A stretch of 64,000 nt of DNA from CAVZVZ01 sp963778895 (GTDB taxonomy: Bacteria > Actinomycetota > Acidimicrobiia > Acidimicrobiales > Acidimicrobilacustridaceae). The stretch is taken from NCBI GenBank assembly GCA_963778895.1, contig CAVZVZ010000004.1, positions 1 through 64,000 of the forward strand. Direction: 5' to 3'. The notes under the pieces are model-generated. The model searched no databases. It worked only from the letters and a program-made list of their open reading frames with translations, and was not told where the DNA came from. This document shows, in pieces, positions 59,801-64,000 of the stretch (position 1 is the stretch's first letter; each line of letters begins with the position of its first letter). The translations under genes were made by a program, and so were the position numbers.

Positions 59801-60586
59801 GTGGCGAGGAGGGCTTCATCGAGCGGCGCGGCGCGCGCGCCGTTGGGCCTGCTCCTCATGGTGCTGGCGACCGTCCCCCTCGCCTGTAGCACCACGCCCG
59901 CCCGGGTGACCCTGTACGGGGACTCACTGAGCTTCGAATCGAAAGGTGAGCTGGCGGACCAGCTCCGTGGAGTGGCCACCTTGACCGCGTCCGTGCAAGG
60001 CGGAGCGGCCTTGTGCGATGTGTTCGCCGGGCTCGAGCAGGACCTCGAGCGGCGCAAACCCAATGTGGCCCTGATCCAGTTCTCGGGCAACAACATCACC
60101 GACTGCATGCGTGGTGCAGACGGTGCGTCCCTCCAAGGCGACGACCTCGTCGCCAAGTACGCGAGCGACGCCGCACTGGCCGTTTCGATGCTCCGCGATC
60201 GCGAACGTGATCGTCTATCTGGTTGGTTCGCCGATCGGGGCGCGCTCGACGATGGCCGCGAGGATCAACGATGAGTACAAGCGAATCGCTGACCAATGGG
60301 AAGCGCAGGGCGGCGGGGTGTCGTACATCGACGCCGGCGCCACGGTGCTCAGCCCTGACGGGAAGTTCACCGCGCAACTCCCCGTCTCGACACCGAAACC
60401 GTGGACGACGGCTGCACCAACGGACTGATCGTCGTGCGCGCGCCGGATGGCATCCACTTCTGCCCCACGCTCAGTGGCGGCACCGAGCCCTGTCCGGTTT
60501 ACTCGTCTGGTGCGCACCGCTTCGCCGGCGGCATGGCGGGACCGGTGCGCGACCGCCTCGACCACGGCTTGCTCTCGGGCTTGTAG
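59801..60586 (+). CDS. SGNH-type hydrolase lipoprotein, two frameshifts
   Basis: GTG at 59801. The lipobox LATVPLACSTT follows a hydrophobic signal. VTLYGDSLSFESKGELADQL (block I), QGGAALCDVFAGLEQDLERR, VALIQFSGNNITDCMRG (block III, N), then after a break near 60205 ANVIVYLVGSPIGARSTMAA, and after another near 60385 VRAPDGIHFCPTLSGGTEPC (D-x-x-H) give a complete catalytic set. Extra Cys pairs suggest disulfides. The stop abuts the convergent TesB stop. Probably removes acyl groups from surface polymers. Confidence 0.8.
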
Positions 60587-61393
60587 TCAAGCGCGGCGCG
60601 GCCGAGCCAGACCCTCCTGCGCGATCGACATCACGTGATGTCCCTCGGCGTCGAACACGCGTGTGAACGCCAAACCTCGTGAGTTCGCGACACCGTGTCC
60701 ACGCGAGTCGAAGAGCAACCAGCCATCAGCCCGCGCCGGGCGATGGAACCAGATCGCGTGGTTGAGACTGGCAGTCATCATCTCTTCCATCGGCCACCCA
60801 ACGAGTGCGGGAGGATCGTGGCGCCGAGCGGATTCTCATCGGAGAGATAGGCCAGCGCGGACGTTTGCACGACGGGATCGTCCCCGAGGTCGCCGGACCG
60901 TGCGCAGCCACGCCAGCACCTCCGGTTCGGGTTCACGTTGATACCGCACCACGCGATGGTCCATGAACAGATCGGTGACCTCGCTCGTGAGCTCGTTGGG
61001 CGGCGGCGTGCCGCCCGGCGCCACGGTCGACTGCACGTCCTCGCTCTCTTCGTCGGCCTGGAAGCTCGCGATGAGATTCAAGATCGCGCCACCGGCTTGG
61101 TAGGCCACAACCTGGCGGGTGGTGAACGAGCGGCCATCTCGGACCCGATCGACTTCGTAGAGGACCGGTTGATGTTCGTTGCCGGCGCGCACGAAGTAGG
61201 CGTGCAGCGAATGCGGACGATGGGGTGCGTCGACCGTCAGCGTCGCGGCGCGCAACGCCTGCGCCACGACCTGACCGCCGTAGATGCGGCCCCAGCCCAG
61301 CACCGGGCCGATACCGAGGAACGCGTCGGGTTTGACCGTCTCGAGGGCCAGGAGCGTGGGCAGATCGGTGACGCGCTCCAGCGAGATCGTCAT
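60587..61393 (-). CDS. Acyl-CoA thioesterase II (TesB-like), two frameshifts
   Basis: ATG at 61393: TLLALETVKPDAFLGIGPVL, GWGRIYGGQVVAQALRAATL (G-R-x-x-G-G hot-dog motif), HSLHAYFVRAGNEHQPVLYE, VDRVRDGRSFTTRQVVAYQA, then past breaks near 60905 and 60835 LAYLSDENPLGATILPH, MTASLNHAIWFHRPARADGW (catalytic Asn/His region) and LLFDSRGHGVANSRGLAFTR. Two hot-dog domains, ~268 residues. It hydrolyses acyl-CoA to free acid and CoA. Confidence 0.87.
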
Positions 61394-61405
61394 CGGAGTG
61401 ATCGA

Positions 61406-61828
61406 TCAGGCGGGAACAGCGTCGAGGACTCGTGCAACGAACTCGCGCGCGCCCTCGTCGATGCGATTGCGCTTGATCGTCATGCCCCCCAGCACCTCGG
61501 CGCCTCGACCCTCCATGATGGCGGTCATCTTCTCGAGCGTCTTGCCCGGATTGAGAGCGAAGGTGCAGAACACGAAACAACGTTTGCCGTCGATCGGCGG
61601 GAACGACTCGAGGCGCGCGGCTCGACCGGGCCGCTGACCGATGACGAAGATGCCGTCGACCCAGCTACCCATGATCACCAGGTCGGCCAGGGCCAACGCC
61701 TGGTAGTCGATGGCGGTGATGTTGCACACGGTTGCGTTCACACCGCGGCCGTCGAGCTCACTGCCCATGACTTCGGCGGCGCGGCGGGTGTTACCGGTGA
61801 GGCTCTCGTACACAACCACGACGTTCAC
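61406..61828 (-). CDS. Flavodoxin-domain protein
   Basis: This 140-residue protein begins MNVVVVYESLTGNTRRAAEV, the FMN-phosphate loop (S-x-T-G-N-T). LADLVIMGSWVDGIFVIG and RCFVFCTFALNPGKTLEKMT are the isoalloxazine loops. It lies 12 bp before the TesB start and may be co-transcribed. Probable electron carrier. Confidence 0.85.
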   Translation of the reverse strand: MNVVVVYESLTGNTRRAAEVMGSELDGRGVNATVCNITAIDYQALALADLVIMGSWVDGIFVIGQRPGRAARLESFPPIDGKRCFVFCTFALNPGKTLEKMTAIMEGRGAEVLGGMTIKRNRIDEGAREFVARVLDAVPA

Positions 61829-61867
61829 GGCGGAAACCGTACACTCCGCCGCGACGGGCTTTGGACC

Positions 61868-62572
61868 TCAGCCAGTGAACCGCGGCGTGGTGGTGGCCGC
61901 CGGGGCCGCGGTGGTCGCGGTGGCTGACGTCGTCGGCGTCGTCGGGGTGGTGGGCGGTGCAGGCGTGCCCCGCACGAGCGAGAGCGACAAGGAGCCGCCG
62001 GCCGGAAGACCGACCGCCAGATTGATGGCGGCGGCAAGGGCGCAGTCGCTACCGAAGGCTGGGACCGTGAAGATCCCCTGAAGTCCCATCGCGTAGTCCT
62101 CTGCGGGATCGAACGGCAGCGGTGCCAACGGGTCGCCGTCGTCGACGAGCGTGACGTCGAAGGCGGAAGTGCTGCAGGTGGCGGCCAGGCTCGGGATCTG
62201 GATGGTGAGGATCATCGACGCGGTGAGCGCCGCAGTGCCCGTAGTGGGATCGATCGTTCCCGTCACGTTGTTGGCACCGTTGTTCGCCAGCGTGATCACC
62301 ACGTCGACCGGTACCGCCGGCGGATTGGCGGCGATGGTGATGGCGTTGAACTGCATGCTGCCGGTGAAGGCACCCGTCGAGTCGTCCCAGGTCCCCGCGA
62401 GACCCGCGTCGCCTGCCGGGACGGTGATCGACGGCAAACTGCCGACGGTCACCGAGCCTGCGGTGTTGGTGAAGGCGAGCGATTGATCAGCCGCGCTGGC
62501 ACCGGTCATCGGCACCCAGAGAGCCATTATTGCCGCTACCGCAACAACCACCTTGACCGTGCGTCCCAGCAT
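61868..62572 (-). CDS. Secreted protein with Thr/Pro tail ending in PRFTG
   Basis: ATG at 62572, 234 residues. Signal peptide VVVAVAAIMALWVPMTGASA. The mature part is beta-rich: FTNTAGSVTVGSLPSITVPA, GTWDDSTGAFTGSMQFNAIT, a fold seen in actinobacterial envelope proteins with lipid-binding-like barrels. Two cysteines flank SLAATCSTSAFDVTL and FGSDCALAAA. A (T/A/P)n linker of ~25 residues ends in TTTPRFTG. As in the proteins at 5704 and 32733, no anchor follows the motif. Confidence 0.75.
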   Translation of the reverse strand: MLGRTVKVVVAVAAIMALWVPMTGASAADQSLAFTNTAGSVTVGSLPSITVPAGDAGLAGTWDDSTGAFTGSMQFNAITIAANPPAVPVDVVITLANNGANNVTGTIDPTTGTAALTASMILTIQIPSLAATCSTSAFDVTLVDDGDPLAPLPFDPAEDYAMGLQGIFTVPAFGSDCALAAAINLAVGLPAGGSLSLSLVRGTPAPPTTPTTPTTSATATTAAPAATTTPRFTG

Positions 62573-62621
62573 GAACGTTCCTTCCCCCGGTTCGACCGTC
62601 TGGTATGACTGTCGGGCGGAG

Positions 62622-62627
62622 CATAGT
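62622..62627 (+). promoter_or_regulatory. -10 element (CATAGT) of the phosphotransferase gene
   Basis: The hexamer ends 7 nt before the ATG at 62635, fitting a leaderless start, though its first base departs from TANNNT. Confidence 0.35.
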
Positions 62628-62634
62628 TGGGCCC

Positions 62635-63315
62635 ATGGACTCGGGTAGCCCGATAGCGACCGGCCGCGACGCCGACATCTTCGCCGCCGGACCCGGGCGG
62701 GTACTGCGTCGCAGCCGCAAGGGCAGCTCTCAGGTACGGGAAGCCAAGGTGATGGAGTACGTACGCGCCTGTGGGTACCCGGCGCCGAAGGTGTTCGAGG
62801 TCTCCGACGACGGTCTCGACATGGTGATGGAGCGCGTCGACGGGCCGACGATGCTCGACGACCTGGGCGACCATCCGTGGCGTCTGCGGCGGTACGCCCT
62901 CATGCTGGCCGACCTCCACACGCAGTTGGGGCAGATCGCCGCCCCCGACTGGCTCCGGCCGGGTCCCGTCCCCGGTGATCGCGTGGTGCACCTCGACCTA
63001 CATCCCCTGAACGTGCTCGTCACGCCGGACGGCCCGGTCGTCATCGACTGGACGAATGCGTCGTCGGGCACCGCCGGCAGTGACGTGGCGGTCACTTGGC
63101 TGGTTGCGTCCTCGGGCCGGATTCCGGGGCCGCGTTGGAAGGCCGCCCTGTTCGGCGCCTTCCGTCGCCACCTGATGACGACGTTCATCAAACGAGCCGG
63201 GCGCGACGCCGCGGTTCGGGACCTGGCCGCGGTGGCCGATTGGAAGTGCCGCGATCGCAACATGAGCGCAGACGAAGTGGCGGCGATGCGCTCGTTCGTG
63301 ACCCGCAACACCTGA
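62635..63315 (+). CDS. Aminoglycoside phosphotransferase-family (kinase-fold) protein
   Basis: ATG at 62635, 226 residues. GPGRVLRRSRKGSSQVREAK contains the ATP Lys region, VVHLDLHPLNVLVTPDGPVV the Brenner motif (H-x-D-x-x-x-x-N, here with L-D-L-H), and VVIDWTNASSGTAGSDVAVT the metal Asp. It phosphorylates an unknown small molecule. Family relatives act on antibiotics, choline or sugars. Short for the family. Confidence 0.82.
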   Translation: MDSGSPIATGRDADIFAAGPGRVLRRSRKGSSQVREAKVMEYVRACGYPAPKVFEVSDDGLDMVMERVDGPTMLDDLGDHPWRLRRYALMLADLHTQLGQIAAPDWLRPGPVPGDRVVHLDLHPLNVLVTPDGPVVIDWTNASSGTAGSDVAVTWLVASSGRIPGPRWKAALFGAFRRHLMTTFIKRAGRDAAVRDLAAVADWKCRDRNMSADEVAAMRSFVTRNT

Positions 63316-63317
63316 GC

Positions 63318-63323
63318 TACGGT
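63318..63323 (+). promoter_or_regulatory. -10 element (TACGGT) of the FAD oxidase gene
   Basis: TACGGT overlaps the 3' end of the phosphotransferase gene region and ends exactly 7 nt before the ATG at 63331. Confidence 0.4.
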
Positions 63324-63330
63324 CAGCGCC

Positions 63331-64000
63331 ATGGGGAACGTCGCTGAGTTCCTGACGCCTGTCGTTGCGAGCGAGCGCGTACTCACCGGCCCCGCGATCG
63401 ACGAGGGCTACACGCACGACGAAGCGCTCACCACAACACCGCAGCAACCGGCCGCGGTCGTCCTACCCGAAACCACCGACGAAGTCGCGTCGATTCTGCG
63501 GGTGGCGAACGAGCACGGCATCCCGGTCACCGCCCGCGGTTCGGGTACAGGGATGTCCGGAGCGTGCTTGCCGGTCGAAGGCGGCATCGTCGTGTCCTTC
63601 GAACGGATGAACCGCGTCCTCGAGATCGACAACGAGAACTTCGTGGCCGTCGTACAGCCCGGCGTCACGCTGGCCGAGCTCGACGAAGAAACGTCGAAGC
63701 ACGGGCTCGTCTATCCGGTGTATCCGGGCGAGTACAGCGCCAGCCTCGGCGGCAACGTGGCCACCAACGCCGGTGGAATGCGCGCGGTGAAGTACGGGGT
63801 CACCCGCCACCACGTGATCGGGCTCGAGGCCGTGCTGCCCACCGGCGAGGTGATTCGTACGGGCGGCAAATTCGTCAAGGCCAGCACCGGCTATGACCTC
63901 ACCCAGCTGATCATCGGATCCGAAGGCACGTTGGCCCTCGTGACCGAAGTGACGGTGCGGCTGTATCCGCGTCACGAGCACCAGGCCACCGTGCTGGCGC
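63331..64000 (+). CDS. FAD-linked oxidase, glycolate oxidase GlcD-type (partial)
   Basis: ATG at 63331, running off the right edge after ~223 residues. QQPAAVVLPETTDEVASILR, VANEHGIPVTARGSGTGMSG (FAD pyrophosphate loop), VAVVQPGVTLAELDEETSKH, YPGEYSASLGGNVATNAGGM (S-x-G-G-x-x-A-x-N-x-G-G), TGYDLTQLIIGSEGTLALVT. This is the PCMH-type FAD domain of GlcD/D-lactate dehydrogenases. The substrate domain is beyond the window. Confidence 0.9.
   Translation, partial: MGNVAEFLTPVVASERVLTGPAIDEGYTHDEALTTTPQQPAAVVLPETTDEVASILRVANEHGIPVTARGSGTGMSGACLPVEGGIVVSFERMNRVLEIDNENFVAVVQPGVTLAELDEETSKHGLVYPVYPGEYSASLGGNVATNAGGMRAVKYGVTRHHVIGLEAVLPTGEVIRTGGKFVKASTGYDLTQLIIGSEGTLALVTEVTVRLYPRHEHQATVLA

Noticed and set aside
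1..64000. rRNA, tRNA or phage integration site
   Set aside because: No tRNA-like cloverleaf with CCA-adjacent stem, rRNA block or integrase was recognised in any intergenic region.

Overview
This window comes from a high-GC bacterial chromosome, most likely an actinobacterium of the Acidimicrobiia (Ilumatobacter-like) type. That placement is inferred from the gene repertoire: WS/DGAT acyltransferase, DUF222-HNH (13E12-type) endonuclease, DUF2786, DUF2277, many SDRs and PhyH oxygenases, and a secreted sugar dehydrogenase with actinobacterial surface repeats. Transcription starts look largely leaderless: seven genes have a TANNNT-like hexamer ending exactly 7 nt before the start codon. I saw no rRNA, tRNA, CRISPR array, insertion sequence or prophage. 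No gene-free stretch exceeds 300 bp.

1-9.5 kb is an accessory block. Two ~92% identical TfoX-like genes in the same orientation (1-276 and 9116-9442) bracket it. Inside are a type II toxin-antitoxin pair (RHH/MazF), a second pair (Phd/VapC), the relic of another mazF, three copies (one decayed) of a small membrane-anchored coiled-coil protein, an ArsR-SRPBCC-DHFR-like operon, a secreted lipase and a DUF2786 gene. A further RHH/VapC pair lies at 15.6 kb.

9.5-25 kb holds a RecQ helicase with a C-terminal phosphoribosyltransferase-like domain, a crotonase, a DinB polymerase, YjbQ, a three-gene sugar epimerase/glycosyltransferase operon, a DUF222-HNH endonuclease and a three-gene operon with an unusual Cys-for-Ser hydrolase. 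Four genes (JAB-like, DUF2786, RecQ, HNH) share TGTCACAC-N8-TANGGT-type promoters. This matches the known RecA-independent, PafBC-type DNA-damage promoter of mycobacteria, so they probably form a damage regulon. One small coiled-coil gene has a near match.

25-46 kb holds envelope and lipid functions: a tandem-repeat secreted protein, a PQQ-type sugar dehydrogenase, hemolysin III, an orphan solute-binding protein, a GerMN/AMIN protein, a two-component system divergent from an ABC exporter with a NarL-like 7-2-7 palindrome between them, a WS/DGAT acyltransferase, and a DUF2277-thiolase-DUF35 operon.

46-64 kb holds three PhyH dioxygenases. Two of these are in a four-gene operon with a CxC redoxin and a His-rich secreted protein. 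The rest includes a DUF2207 membrane protein, ClpP divergent from an SRPBCC-ArsR pair with repeated operators, NhaA, an epimerase-membrane fusion, two SGNH hydrolases, TesB and a glycolate-oxidase-type flavoprotein cut by the window end.

Three unrelated secreted proteins end exactly in P-x-F-T-G after a linker, with no membrane anchor. This looks like an undescribed C-terminal signal.

About 23 genes need single-base corrections to read through, including clpP and nhaA. They cluster at 3.1-5.6, 36.7-39.2 and 50.7-61 kb, which points to assembly errors rather than gene decay. For such genes I give the whole span and name the breaks.
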